Assembly (NCBI GenBank): GCA_013813345.1
Contig: JACCRW010000170.1
Coordinates: 1-15,829 of the forward strand
Reading direction: 5' to 3'
DNA: 15,829 bases
Source: Actinomycetota bacterium
GTDB lineage: Bacteria > Actinomycetota > Thermoleophilia > Gaiellales > Gaiellaceae
The stretch's first letter is position 1; the number at the start of each line of letters is the position of its first letter. The notes beneath the pieces are model-generated. The model worked only from the letters and a program-made list of their open reading frames with translations, did not search any database and was not told the DNA's origin. A program made the position numbers and the translations under genes. Shown piece after piece: positions 1-7,172 of the stretch.

Positions 1-800
1 CCCGACTCGGCCACGAGCTCGAGCGCGAGGTGCGCTTCGCGGTAGGAGAGACCGCCGCGCACCGGCGTCCCGACACCGGGAGCGACCTCCGGATCGAGCG
101 CGTCCATGTCGAGCGAGACATGCACGAAGCCCGGCCCCGCGATGTGCGCGAGCGACTCCCGGATCGCACGCTCGATCCCGATCCGGTCGACGTCGCTCAT
201 CGTGTAGATCCTGACCCCGAGATCTCTGATCCGCCGCCGCTCGCCGTCGTCGAGCGAGCGCACCCCGACGAGAGCCACCCGGTCGGGCGTCACCGCGGGG
301 ATCGTCCAGCCGTTGCTCTCGAACAGCTCGCCGGCCATCCCGAGCGCGGCGGCCAGCGGCATCCCGTGCACGTTGCCGCTCGGCGAGCTCGCGGGCGTAT
401 TCAGGTCACCGTGCGCGTCGATCCAGAGCACCCCGCCGGTCGTGCCGCGCGCTCGAGCAAGGCCGCCGAGCGTCCCGAGCGCAATCGAGTGGTCGCCGCC
501 GAGCACGAGCGGGAGCTGGCCCTGCTCGAGCGCCAGCTCGACGAGCCGGGCCACATGAACGCACGCCGCCTTGATCTCGGGGAGGTAGCGCGCCCGCTCG
601 TCGTCCACAGCCGTCGCCTCGAGCACAGCCGTCTCGACGTTGCCCCAGTCGACACAGGTGTAGCCGAGCCCGGTGAGGCGCTCCTCGATCCCGGCGTAGC
701 GGATCGCGGATGGCCCCATGTCGACGCCCCGCCGGCCGGAGCCGAGATCGAGCGCTGCCCCGATGATCGCCACCTGCTTGCTGATGTGAGCCGGGATCAC
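1..800 (-). CDS. rocF: Arginase (partial, C-terminus beyond the left edge)
   Basis: Arginase hydrolyses L-arginine to ornithine and urea in the cytoplasm, using a two-manganese centre. About 266 residues are visible and family members have about 300, so only the C-terminal tail is missing. Seen in order: RRGVDMGPSAIRYA near the N-terminus (typical of arginase rather than agmatinase), GGDHS, DAHGDLNTP, GNVHGMPL and SLDMDALDPEVAPGVGTP. These hold the His and Asp metal ligands and the substrate loop. The start is uncertain. GTG at 800 gives MIPAHISKQVAIIG; GTG at 773 gives a start right at the first beta strand. Neither has a Shine-Dalgarno sequence. The tRNA-Phe gene lies only 16 bases upstream on the same strand, so the mRNA may be a processed tRNA read-through product or nearly leaderless. 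Family assignment is firm. Confidence 0.95.
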   Translation of the reverse strand, partial: MIPAHISKQVAIIGAALDLGSGRRGVDMGPSAIRYAGIEERLTGLGYTCVDWGNVETAVLEATAVDDERARYLPEIKAACVHVARLVELALEQGQLPLVLGGDHSIALGTLGGLARARGTTGGVLWIDAHGDLNTPASSPSGNVHGMPLAAALGMAGELFESNGWTIPAVTPDRVALVGVRSLDDGERRRIRDLGVRIYTMSDVDRIGIERAIRESLAHIAGPGFVHVSLDMDALDPEVAPGVGTPVRGGLSYREAHLALELVAES

Positions 801-816
801 GGGAGGGATGTGGAAG

Positions 817-889
817 TGGCGAGAGCCGGACTTGAACCGGCGACACCACGGTTTTCAGCCGTGTGCTCTACCAACTGAGCTACCTCGCC
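817..889 (-). tRNA. tRNA-Phe (anticodon GAA)
   Basis: The minus strand folds into a 73-nt cloverleaf. The acceptor stem is GGCGAGG with TCTCGCC (one G-U pair at position 7-66) and the discriminator is A. The D-arm region is GCTCAGTTGGTAGAGC. The anticodon loop CTGAAAA carries GAA, and the T-arm contains GGTTCAAGTCC. The 3' CCA is not encoded; the discriminator is followed by CTT. Loop and D-arm match bacterial tRNA-Phe closely. It precedes the arginase gene on the same strand. Confidence 0.97.
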
Positions 890-901
890 ACGAGCCGGGC
901 A

Positions 902-932
902 AGTCTAGCCGGACTTTTCCGTCCGATGTCCA
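902..932 (-). promoter_or_regulatory. Possible promoter of tRNA-Phe
   Basis: On the minus strand a TGGACA box (932-927, five of six matches to the -35 consensus) is followed after 19 bases by TAGACT (907-902, four of six matches to the -10 consensus), 12 bases before the mature tRNA 5' end. Position and order suit a housekeeping promoter, though the spacer is slightly long. The spacer holds a small dyad, GGAC...GTCC. This is an inference from motifs only. Confidence 0.35.
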
Positions 933-978
933 GCTCATTGTCTCCCTGACGGGGCCATTCGAGTCAAGGAGACAGGCG

Positions 979-2466
979 ATGTCAGAGACCGCCGCACGAT
1001 TCGAGCCGGAAGGTTCCGGCCTGCTCGAGCGCCGCTTCAAGTTCGCGGCGAACGGCACCACGATCGGCCGCGACACGATGGCCGGCGTGACGACGTTCAT
1101 CGTCATGTCGTACATCATCTTCGTGAACCCGCAGATCCTCAGCTTCGCGGGAATCGAGGACCTCGAGGCGATCGGGCTGCCGTTCAACCAGGTGCTCGCT
1201 GCGACGTGCCTCGTCGCCGGCGTGATGACGATCCTGATGGGCCTCTACACGAACCGGGCCTACGCGATCGCGCCTGGGCTCGGGCTGAACGCCGTCGTCG
1301 CGTTCAGCCTCGTCGCAAGCGAGGGACTCTCGTTCCCGGCGGCGATGGGGCTCGTCGTCGTCGAGGGGATCGCGGTCACGATCCTCGTCCTGACGGGGAC
1401 GCGCGAGAAGATCATGGACGCGATCCCGCTCGACCTGAAGAAGGCCATCGCGATCGGAATCGGCCTCTTCATCGCGTTCATCGGCCTCGTCAACTCGGGC
1501 ATCGTCGTTCGCGGCGCCGGCACCGTCGTCGACCTCGCCCCGCTGACGACGTGGCCGCTCCTCGTCACGTTCTTCGGGCTGATCGTCACGATCGCCCTGC
1601 GGGCGCGTGGCGTTCGAGGCGACCTCCTGATCGGAATCGTCCTGACCACGATACTCGCGACGGTGATCAACGAGGCTGCGGGCAATGACGCCGGCTTCGT
1701 GGCGGGAGCGAGCTGGCCGGGAGACGTCTACGAGACGCCCGACCTCGCGCTCCTCGGCAACTTCAACTTCGACGCGTTCACCGAGCTCGCGTTCATCTCG
1801 GCGGTGGTCTGGGCGTTCTCGCTCTTCCTCGCCGACTTCTTCGACACGATGGGCACGCTCGTCGGCGTTGGCAAGCCCGCCGGCTACCTCGACGCAGACG
1901 GCAAGCTGCCGGAGATCCGCAAGCCGCTGCTCGTCGACTCGCTCGCGGCAGTCGCAGGCGGCGCGGCCTCGACCTCGTCGGCGACGACCTACATCGAATC
2001 GGCCTCGGGCGTGGGCGTGGGCGGGAGGACGGGCTGGGTCGCCGTCGTCTGCGGCGCGCTCTTCTTCCCCTTCATGTTCTTCGCGCCGATCATCGGGATG
2101 GTGCCGCCGCAGGCGACCGCGCCCGCGCTGATCATCGTCGGCTTCCTGATGATGTCCGCGCTGACCGAGATGGAGGAGCGGGCCGAGGACGAGGAGCGTG
2201 GAATTGATCCCGACCGTCGCCGCAAGCTCGCGGGCATCGACTTCAGCGATCTCGGGATCGGCCTCGCCGCGGCGCTGACGATCATGATCATGCCCTTCAC
2301 CTTCTCGATCACGGACGGGATCGGGATCGGCTTCCTCGCCTACGTGACCGTGAGAACGGCGCAAGGTCGGCTCCGGGACATCCACCCGTTCATGTGGATC
2401 GCCTCGGCGGCGTTCCTCCTCTACTTCCTCGTGCCCATCCTGCAGGAGACCTTCGACTGGATCTAA
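979..2466 (+). CDS. NCS2/AzgA-family purine (hypoxanthine/guanine/adenine) permease
   Basis: This is a multi-spanning inner-membrane transporter of the AzgA/PbuG branch of the nucleobase-cation symporter-2 family, which brings purine bases into the cell by ion symport. It has 495 residues, within or slightly above the family range. Seen: an N-terminal FKFAANGTTIGRDTMAGVTT segment leading into the first helix, which ends near FVNPQIL; FFDTMG at residues 287-292; and the YIESASGVGVGGRTG signature at 338-352 that marks the substrate-binding region of this branch. The ATG at 979 is chosen because AAGGAG (966-971) sits 7 bases upstream; the longer open frame starting at 808 runs through the tRNA. 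It stands alone on the plus strand. Its stop codon lies inside the left arm of a terminator-like hairpin. Exact purine specificity cannot be read from sequence. Confidence 0.93.
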   Translation: MSETAARFEPEGSGLLERRFKFAANGTTIGRDTMAGVTTFIVMSYIIFVNPQILSFAGIEDLEAIGLPFNQVLAATCLVAGVMTILMGLYTNRAYAIAPGLGLNAVVAFSLVASEGLSFPAAMGLVVVEGIAVTILVLTGTREKIMDAIPLDLKKAIAIGIGLFIAFIGLVNSGIVVRGAGTVVDLAPLTTWPLLVTFFGLIVTIALRARGVRGDLLIGIVLTTILATVINEAAGNDAGFVAGASWPGDVYETPDLALLGNFNFDAFTELAFISAVVWAFSLFLADFFDTMGTLVGVGKPAGYLDADGKLPEIRKPLLVDSLAAVAGGAASTSSATTYIESASGVGVGGRTGWVAVVCGALFFPFMFFAPIIGMVPPQATAPALIIVGFLMMSALTEMEERAEDEERGIDPDRRRKLAGIDFSDLGIGLAAALTIMIMPFTFSITDGIGIGFLAYVTVRTAQGRLRDIHPFMWIASAAFLLYFLVPILQETFDWI

Positions 2467-2504
2467 ACGGGTTGCTCGAAAAGGCCGAGCAACCCGTTTA
2501 GATC
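2460..2504. terminator. Perfect 19-bp inverted repeat, likely bidirectional terminator
   Basis: GATCTAAACGGGTTGCTCG (2460-2478) is exactly complementary to 2486-2504 around a 7-base loop, AAAAGGC. The permease stop codon lies inside the left arm. The minus-strand array ends 103 bases away on the other side, so the hairpin sits between convergent transcripts. There is no long T-run after either arm, but each arm ends with the weak CCCGTTTAGATC stretch. Termination in both directions is inferred from position and stem strength. Confidence 0.75.
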
Positions 2505-2606
2505 TAGAGAGAGCTGCAGAAAGAAGGACGTCCGGGCCGGTGATACCGTGCCGCGAACGCCCTTGTGGACCGGAGCCTGACAGACGAGCGCGCGGTCCGC
2601 AACTTC

Positions 2607-3410
2607 CTACGGTTGGGTGACGTTGATCCGCAGCGACTGGCCGGCCCGGGCGTGCAGCATCTCGGCCGCGCTGCCCCCGCTGATCGCAACCGACATGTTC
2701 CGGTAGCTGTCCTCGTAGAGGATGATGTCGCCGGGCCTGGCATCCGCGAACGTCCGCGCGGCGACGGCGTAGACGCGCTCGCCGCCGAGCTCGAGCTCGA
2801 TCTGTGTCCCAGGGACGATCCCGACTCCGGTCGCGTGCTCGCGGGTCAGGTTCAGGGCGATGTTTCCGAAGCTGTCGACGTACAGCACCGTCGCGCCGAC
2901 GCGCGTCTGACCGACGTCCGGCTCGGGCAGGTCGAGGCGAACGAGGGCGTCAGCCGCGAGGGGCGGGCCCAGCTCCTCGAGCGGCACGCCGCGAGAGAGA
3001 TGCGCAGCTGCCGGCGCGAAGAGGTCTCGCCCGTGAAACGTGCGCGAGATCGAGTCGAGCGCGTACTCCGGGTTGACCAGCTCGTGGGCCGCAGCGATCC
3101 CGGCGCGCTCGGCGGCCGGCATCAGCAGGCCGTTGTCCGGGCCGACGTAGAGCCGTCCTTCCTCGTCGCGGAGCGCCAGCGCCCGGCGCTGGCTGCCGAC
3201 GCCTGGATCGACAACCGCGAGATGGACTCCGACCGGCATGTACGGGACCGTGTTCGCGAGCACGAGCGCCCCCTGGAGGATCTGCAGCCGCGGGATCCCG
3301 TGGGTGATGTCGATGATCTCCGTCTCGGGTGCAAGCCGCTTGATCACGCCGTGACAGGTGCCGACGAAATCGTCCTGGAGCCCGAAGTCGCTCAGGAACG
3401 TAACGAACAC
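2607..3410 (-). CDS. SAM hydroxide adenosyltransferase (SAM hydrolase, DUF62 family)
   Basis: Members of this family (related to chlorinases and fluorinases) use water to split S-adenosylmethionine into adenosine and methionine. The protein has 267 residues, a typical length. Seen: FLSDFGLQDDFVG at 5-17, DPGVGSQRR at 68-76, YVGPDNGLL at 88-96, FHGRDLFAPAAAHL at 125-138 and DSFGNIALN at 179-187. The catalytic Asp-Arg-His set known for the archaeal hydrolase corresponds here to Asp68, Arg75 or Arg76, and His126, so hydrolysis rather than halogenation is expected. The GTG start at 3410 is the only in-frame start before the conserved FLSDFG strand; there is no clear Shine-Dalgarno sequence. It lies 9 bases after hemD and is the last gene of the minus-strand array. 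Its physiological role next to heme genes is not known. Confidence 0.9.
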   Translation of the reverse strand: MFVTFLSDFGLQDDFVGTCHGVIKRLAPETEIIDITHGIPRLQILQGALVLANTVPYMPVGVHLAVVDPGVGSQRRALALRDEEGRLYVGPDNGLLMPAAERAGIAAAHELVNPEYALDSISRTFHGRDLFAPAAAHLSRGVPLEELGPPLAADALVRLDLPEPDVGQTRVGATVLYVDSFGNIALNLTREHATGVGIVPGTQIELELGGERVYAVAARTFADARPGDIILYEDSYRNMSVAISGGSAAEMLHARAGQSLRINVTQP

Positions 3411-3419
3411 GGGGTGAGG

Positions 3420-4046
3420 TTAACCTGCCGCCGAGACGATCGCCGCGACGAGACCGGCGAGGTCGTGCGTTGCCGCCTCCGCAACGATCTCAACCCCGGC
3501 TGAGCGAGCTGCGGTCGTCGTCTCCGGGCCGATCGAGACGGCCGGGATCGCGGCGCCGACCCGGCCGAAGGCGCGCGCCGCCGACGCGGAGGCCAGGACG
3601 ACGACGTCAGCCTCAGGGATATCGTCCGGCACGAGCTCGTGGGTGCGGTAGAGCGGAAAGACGTCCGCGCCGAGCTCGTCGGCGAGGAGCCGGCGCGCGC
3701 CCTCCGCGCCGGCAAAGAGGACGCGGCCGGCCGGACGTGGTAGCTCCGCGAGCAGCCCTTCCTGGGTCGAGACCGCGGGAACAAGATCGGCGCCGCCGAA
3801 CGCAGCTGCCGTCGCCGCTCCGATCGCGGCTACGCGTGACGGCGTTCCACGCATCCTCCGACGAAGCTCGCGGGCCCCGTTGGCGCTCGTCACGACGACC
3901 CAGTCGTAGCCGGAGACGTCGACGGGCTCGTCACCCAGCGGCTCGATCGCGACGAGCGGGCAGACGATCGCCTCGTGGCCCAGCGCCTCGAGCCGGCTGA
4001 CGAGCTCGGCCTCATGGCCGAGGGGGCGGGTGACGAGAACCCTCAC
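3420..4046 (-). CDS. hemD: Uroporphyrinogen-III synthase
   Basis: HemD closes hydroxymethylbilane into uroporphyrinogen III, inverting ring D, in the cytoplasm. The family is poorly conserved, but the N-terminal VLVTRPLG strand, TSANGAREL at 53-61, AAIGAATAAAF at 73-83 and a later DVVVLASASAARAF segment form the usual two-domain pattern. At 208 residues it is shorter than the common 240-260, with compact loops and no sign of a frameshift. The GTG start at 4046 overlaps the hemC stop as GTGA, implying translational coupling. Position immediately after hemC strongly supports the call. Confidence 0.9.
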   Translation of the reverse strand: MRVLVTRPLGHEAELVSRLEALGHEAIVCPLVAIEPLGDEPVDVSGYDWVVVTSANGARELRRRMRGTPSRVAAIGAATAAAFGGADLVPAVSTQEGLLAELPRPAGRVLFAGAEGARRLLADELGADVFPLYRTHELVPDDIPEADVVVLASASAARAFGRVGAAIPAVSIGPETTTAARSAGVEIVAEAATHDLAGLVAAIVSAAG

Positions 4047-4867
4047 CGCACGGTAGCGAGCAGCTCGGCGGCCACCGCCTCGGCGTCGGTGCCGCTTCGG
4101 CGCTCGATCCAGGCGCCGTCCTCATCGGCCACGAGGGCGGTAAGCGTCGCTCCGTCGTGATGGGCTGCGACCGGCGCGAGACAGCCGCCGCCGACGAGCG
4201 CCACGCAACGCCGCTCGGCCTCGACACGCCGCCGCGTCTCCGGGTCGTCCGCACGCGCCACGAGCTGCTCCTCGCCGGCCCGCACCTGCAGCGCGAGCGC
4301 TCCCTGACCGGCCTCCGGCACGAGCTGCTCGACCTCGAAGCGACGGCCGATCTCCCGCCCGAGCCCGAGCCGATCGAGCCCGCACGCCGCCAGCATGACC
4401 GCGTCGAGGCCGCGCTCGACCCGCTTGCGCAGGCGCGTGTCGATGTTGCCGCGCAGCGGCTCGATCGAGAGGGTGGGCTCGAGCGAGAGGAGCTGCGCCC
4501 GTCGGCGCACCGAAGCCGTCCCGATCCGCATCCTGGGCCGAAGCTCAGAGGCGCCGCACAGCGCATCACGCGGATCCTCCCGCGGCGGATAGGCGCCGAC
4601 GGCGAGCCCCTCGGTGTCCGTCGAGGTCATGTCCTTCGCCGAGTGCACCGCGACGTCGATCCTCCCGGCGAGCAGCGCCTCCTCGAGCTCCTTGACGAAG
4701 ACGCCGCGCTCGCCGATCTGCCCGAACGGCTTCGTCCGGTCGCGGTCGCCGGCCGTCGTGATCGGAACGAGCGCGATCTCAATCCCAGGTCCGCGCAGCG
4801 CCTCGGCCGCGCGCTCCGCCTGGGTGAGCGCGAGCCTACTGCCGCGTGAGCCGACGCGGATGAGCAC
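4043..4867 (-). CDS. hemC: Porphobilinogen deaminase (hydroxymethylbilane synthase)
   Basis: HemC joins four porphobilinogen units into hydroxymethylbilane on a covalently bound dipyrromethane cofactor. Seen: the N-terminal IRVGSRGSRLALTQA; GERGVFVKELEEALL; DVAVHSAKDM ending with the catalytic Asp79; the arginine-rich GTASVRRRAQL and PLRGNIDTRLRK segments that bind cofactor and substrate carboxylates; and GGGCLAPVAAH with Cys229 as the cofactor attachment site. The length of 274 residues is slightly below the family's 300-310, with a short C-terminal end. GTG at 4867 is the start because an in-frame stop lies 7 codons upstream (18 intervening bases). The Shine-Dalgarno signal is poor. It lies 129 bases after hemA and overlaps hemD by 4 bp. 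Confidence 0.96.
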   Translation of the reverse strand: MLIRVGSRGSRLALTQAERAAEALRGPGIEIALVPITTAGDRDRTKPFGQIGERGVFVKELEEALLAGRIDVAVHSAKDMTSTDTEGLAVGAYPPREDPRDALCGASELRPRMRIGTASVRRRAQLLSLEPTLSIEPLRGNIDTRLRKRVERGLDAVMLAACGLDRLGLGREIGRRFEVEQLVPEAGQGALALQVRAGEEQLVARADDPETRRRVEAERRCVALVGGGCLAPVAAHHDGATLTALVADEDGAWIERRSGTDAEAVAAELLATVR

Positions 4868-4996
4868 AGCGCCGCCGGGTGCCCGTCAAAGCCGAATATG
4901 ACCGCGACTCGCCGCACGCGCGTGTGGTGGGCCTGATCCGGACGAACGCCGTCGGCGCCTGCAGAGGCAACGGGCGGCCGGTGAGAAACCGCGTCT
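4868..4996 (-). other. hemA-hemC spacer, no convincing gene
   Basis: This 129-base gap is the longest spacer inside the heme block, whose other junctions overlap or are under 25 bases. It is relatively rich in A and T around 4895-4905 (CATATTC on the minus strand), which could be part of a weak internal promoter, but no matching -35 box is clear. A 54-codon frame (5000-4836) begins with an ATGA overlap at the hemA stop, but its composition is not gene-like. Confidence 0.4.
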
Positions 4997-6238
4997 TCAT
5001 ACCCGCCGCTCCTCCTCTCCCAGGCCGAATAGGTGCCGCACGACGTCAGCATAGACCACCCCATCGGCCGCCGCGGCGGCCTCCTTCATCCTGATCGTGG
5101 GCAGGTGGAGCAGCTTCGCGACGATCTGGGAGGTGACCGACTCGACGTGCTTCCGCTCGGTCTCCGAGAGCCTGGAGCCGGCACGCTCGAGCTCGCTGTC
5201 GCGAATCTCCTCTACGAGCGCGCGCAGCGAGGCGATGGTCGGAACAACGTCGAGCGAGGCCTGCCAGCGCCGGAAGCGCTCGCCTTCGCTCGCCACGAGC
5301 TGCTCGGCGCGGGCGGCCTCACTGCGGCGGCCGGTGATCGTCTCGGCGACAACGGCCTCGAGGTCGTCGACGTCGTAGAGGAAGCAGCTCTCGAGGTCGT
5401 TGATCGCCGGATCGAGGTCGCGCGGAACGGCGAGGTCGACGAGTAGCAGCGGTCGACCCTTGCGCGAGCGCAGAGCCGCGGCAACATCGGCCTTGCGCAG
5501 GATCGGCTCGGACGAGCTCGTCGAGGCGACGACGACGTCCGCGATCGCGAGCTCCTCGCGGAGCTCGTCCAGCCCGAGCGCGCGCGCGCCGAACGAGTCG
5601 GCAAGCACCTGCGCGTGCTCGAGCGTCCGGTTGGCGACGGCCCCGATCTGCGCTCCACGGGAGACGAGGTTGCGCGCCGTCAGCTCACTCATCTTGCCCG
5701 CCCCGAGGAGAAGGATCCGCTTGCCGGAGAGGTTCTCGAAGACCTGCTGCGCGAGCGCGGCACCGGCGGCGGGGACGGAGGCGGGGCTCTCGCCGATCGC
5801 CGTCTCGACCCGGACGCGACGGCCTGCGTGCAGCGCCTGGCGGAAGAGCCGGTCGAGGAACGGCCCGGTCGAGCCGGCCTCGAAGGCGCCTCGGACTTGG
5901 CCGAGGATCTCGCCTTCGCCCGGGACGAGCGAGTCGAGCCCGGCAGCGACGCGGAAGAGATGGAGCGCAGCGGCCTCGTCGCTGAGGCGGTAGAGGACGG
6001 CGCCAAGCTCCTCGGCCCGGTCGCCCGCGAGGTCGGTGAGCGTCGCAACCGCGAGCTCCTCCGCGTCATCCGGGCGGGCGAGGTAGAGCTCGGTGCGGTT
6101 GCACGTCGAGAGCACGACGGCCTCCTGGCCCAGGTGCGCAGCAAGCGCCGCCGACCGCTCGGGGTCGAGCGCGACCCGCTCACGGAGCTCGATCGGAGCC
6201 CGATGATGCGAGACGCCGACGAGGATGAGCCTCGTCAT
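4997..6238 (-). CDS. hemA: Glutamyl-tRNA reductase
   Basis: HemA reduces the glutamate on glutamyl-tRNA(Glu) with NADPH to glutamate-1-semialdehyde, the committed step of C5-pathway heme synthesis. The protein has 413 residues, normal length. Seen: GVSHHRAPIELRERV at 8-22; STCNRTELY with the catalytic Cys46; GLDSLVPGEGEILGQVR at 100-116; the NADPH-binding GAGKMSELTARN at 179-190; DLAVPRDLDP; and the helical C-terminal dimerisation region with SQIVAKLLHLPT. The GEGEILGQ segment differs from the commoner GE-Q-Q-ILGQ form, but the rest is canonical. The ATG at 6238 overlaps the upstream ccsA-like gene as ATGA. Use of this gene shows heme is made from glutamate rather than by the ALA synthase route. 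Confidence 0.96.
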   Translation of the reverse strand: MTRLILVGVSHHRAPIELRERVALDPERSAALAAHLGQEAVVLSTCNRTELYLARPDDAEELAVATLTDLAGDRAEELGAVLYRLSDEAAALHLFRVAAGLDSLVPGEGEILGQVRGAFEAGSTGPFLDRLFRQALHAGRRVRVETAIGESPASVPAAGAALAQQVFENLSGKRILLLGAGKMSELTARNLVSRGAQIGAVANRTLEHAQVLADSFGARALGLDELREELAIADVVVASTSSSEPILRKADVAAALRSRKGRPLLLVDLAVPRDLDPAINDLESCFLYDVDDLEAVVAETITGRRSEAARAEQLVASEGERFRRWQASLDVVPTIASLRALVEEIRDSELERAGSRLSETERKHVESVTSQIVAKLLHLPTIRMKEAAAAADGVVYADVVRHLFGLGEEERRV

Positions 6239-7011
6239 TGGGCGAAATGGGTCAAGGGCAGGACGACCGCGACGAGCGCGAAGCCGCAGAGATTGAGCAA
6301 CGCCGCGCGGCGACCGCGCCAGCCTTCGTGACGAAGCACGAGGAGCGTTGCGTAGACCGCCAGGATCGCCAGCGTCACGACCATCGCGGCATCCACGTCG
6401 CCTCGCTCGAACCGCGCGGCCCCGGCGCCGATCCCGAGCGCGAGCAGTCCGAGCCCAGCGAGAACGCCTCGCGCTGCCAACCGGTCGAGCGCATCGAGCG
6501 GCGGGACTCGGACGCGCAGAACGCGACGAACGTGGCGCTTCAACCGTCGTTCCTGCCAGACGTAGAGCCCTGCCATCCCGGCCGAGAGGGTCAGGCTGGC
6601 GAAGCCGGCGAGCATCAGGCCGACGTGGATCGCGAGCACGAGGCCGGAGTCGTCTCCCTGCTCGAGGCCGGTGCCGCCGCCGGCCCACGCGAGCGCGAGC
6701 AGGAAAGCCGCGACGGGCATCACGGCAAGGCCGAGCAGACGGTAACGCGGTCGGCAACCCCAGATCAGATAGGCGCCGACGACGAGCCAGACGAAGAGGT
6801 TGAGCGCCCCCGCCCAGGTTCCCCACGGAAAACCGTCCGCCGAGGTCGCCTGGCCGACGAGGAGCGCGGTCTGCGCGAGCCAGCCAAGCCGGACGCCCCA
6901 CGTCGCGAGCCGGCCGGCGAGCCCGGGCCCCCGCAACTCGCCCGCGTAGGCTAACGCCGCTTCGCCATACGCCAGTAGAGCCGGGACGACGAGCAGCTCA
7001 GACATCGGCAT
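6235..7011 (-). CDS. CcsA/HemX-like cytochrome c assembly membrane protein
   Basis: This 258-residue protein has about eight hydrophobic helices and belongs to the broad CcsA/CcmC/HemX heme-handling superfamily. Seen: PWGTWAGALNLFVWL at 62-76, which occupies the position of the tryptophan-rich segment but lacks the full WGxxWxWD; His129 in a membrane helix followed by GLYVWQERRLKRH, typical of CcsA and HemX; and a C-terminal LPLTHFAQ with His255. HemX of Bacillus is encoded next to hemA and lowers HemA levels; here too hemA follows directly with an ATGA overlap. Either a HemX-like regulatory or a CcsA-like heme transport role is possible; the missing WWD motif and the neighbour favour HemX. 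The ATG at 7011 and the ATG at 7005 are both possible starts; both overlap ccmD. Confidence 0.8.
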   Translation of the reverse strand: MPMSELLVVPALLAYGEAALAYAGELRGPGLAGRLATWGVRLGWLAQTALLVGQATSADGFPWGTWAGALNLFVWLVVGAYLIWGCRPRYRLLGLAVMPVAAFLLALAWAGGGTGLEQGDDSGLVLAIHVGLMLAGFASLTLSAGMAGLYVWQERRLKRHVRRVLRVRVPPLDALDRLAARGVLAGLGLLALGIGAGAARFERGDVDAAMVVTLAILAVYATLLVLRHEGWRGRRAALLNLCGFALVAVVLPLTHFAQ

Positions 7012-7150
7012 GCCGGGTTCGCGCGAGCTCGGCGAGCTCCGCCGTCTCTCGCTCCAGCCGTGCGAGCTTCGCCGCGATGATCGCCACGTAGACGAGGAGA
7101 GCGACGAAGACGACGCCGTAGGCGGCTGCGACGTACTCGCCCTGGCTCAT
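6998..7150 (-). CDS. ccmD: CcmD-like small membrane protein of heme export
   Basis: This 50-residue frame begins MSQGEYVAAAYGVVF, has a single membrane helix at about residues 8-27 and continues with a charged, probably helical KLARLERETAELAELAR tail. That is the architecture of CcmD, which holds CcmABC together and helps release heme-loaded CcmE. Position is diagnostic: it lies 22 bases after ccmC and overlaps the next gene by 8 to 14 bases. No Shine-Dalgarno sequence is strong. The small size means standard gene callers might miss it. Confidence 0.85.
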   Translation of the reverse strand: MSQGEYVAAAYGVVFVALLVYVAIIAAKLARLERETAELAELARTRHADV

Positions 7151-7172
7151 AGGCCGACCTGGGCTCGGACGC

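Noticed and set aside
30..878. Plus-strand open frame of 282 codons opposite arginase and the tRNA
   Set aside because: It runs through the tRNA gene, and the minus strand carries all arginase motifs.
890..978. Purine riboswitch in the permease leader
   Set aside because: The 89-base leader lacks the conserved purine aptamer loops and is short; only a small GGAC/GTCC dyad is seen.
982..2385. Long minus-strand open frame (467 codons) opposite the permease
   Set aside because: Its product is very rich in Arg, Asp and Glu with no motif, while the plus strand encodes a clear transporter with a good ribosome site. It is a GC-rich shadow.
2565..3503. Plus-strand open frame of 312 codons opposite the SAM hydrolase
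   Set aside because: It has no family motif and shadow-like composition; the minus strand has an intact DUF62 protein.
4836..5000. 54-codon minus frame in the hemA-hemC gap, starting with an ATGA overlap
   Set aside because: It is Arg- and Thr-rich with no domain, overlaps the hemC start out of frame and has no ribosome site. Kept only as a remark on the spacer.
6239..6901. N-terminal extension of the hemA frame upstream of 6238
   Set aside because: The extension is the shadow of the ccsA-like gene; the true start is the ATG overlapping that gene's stop.
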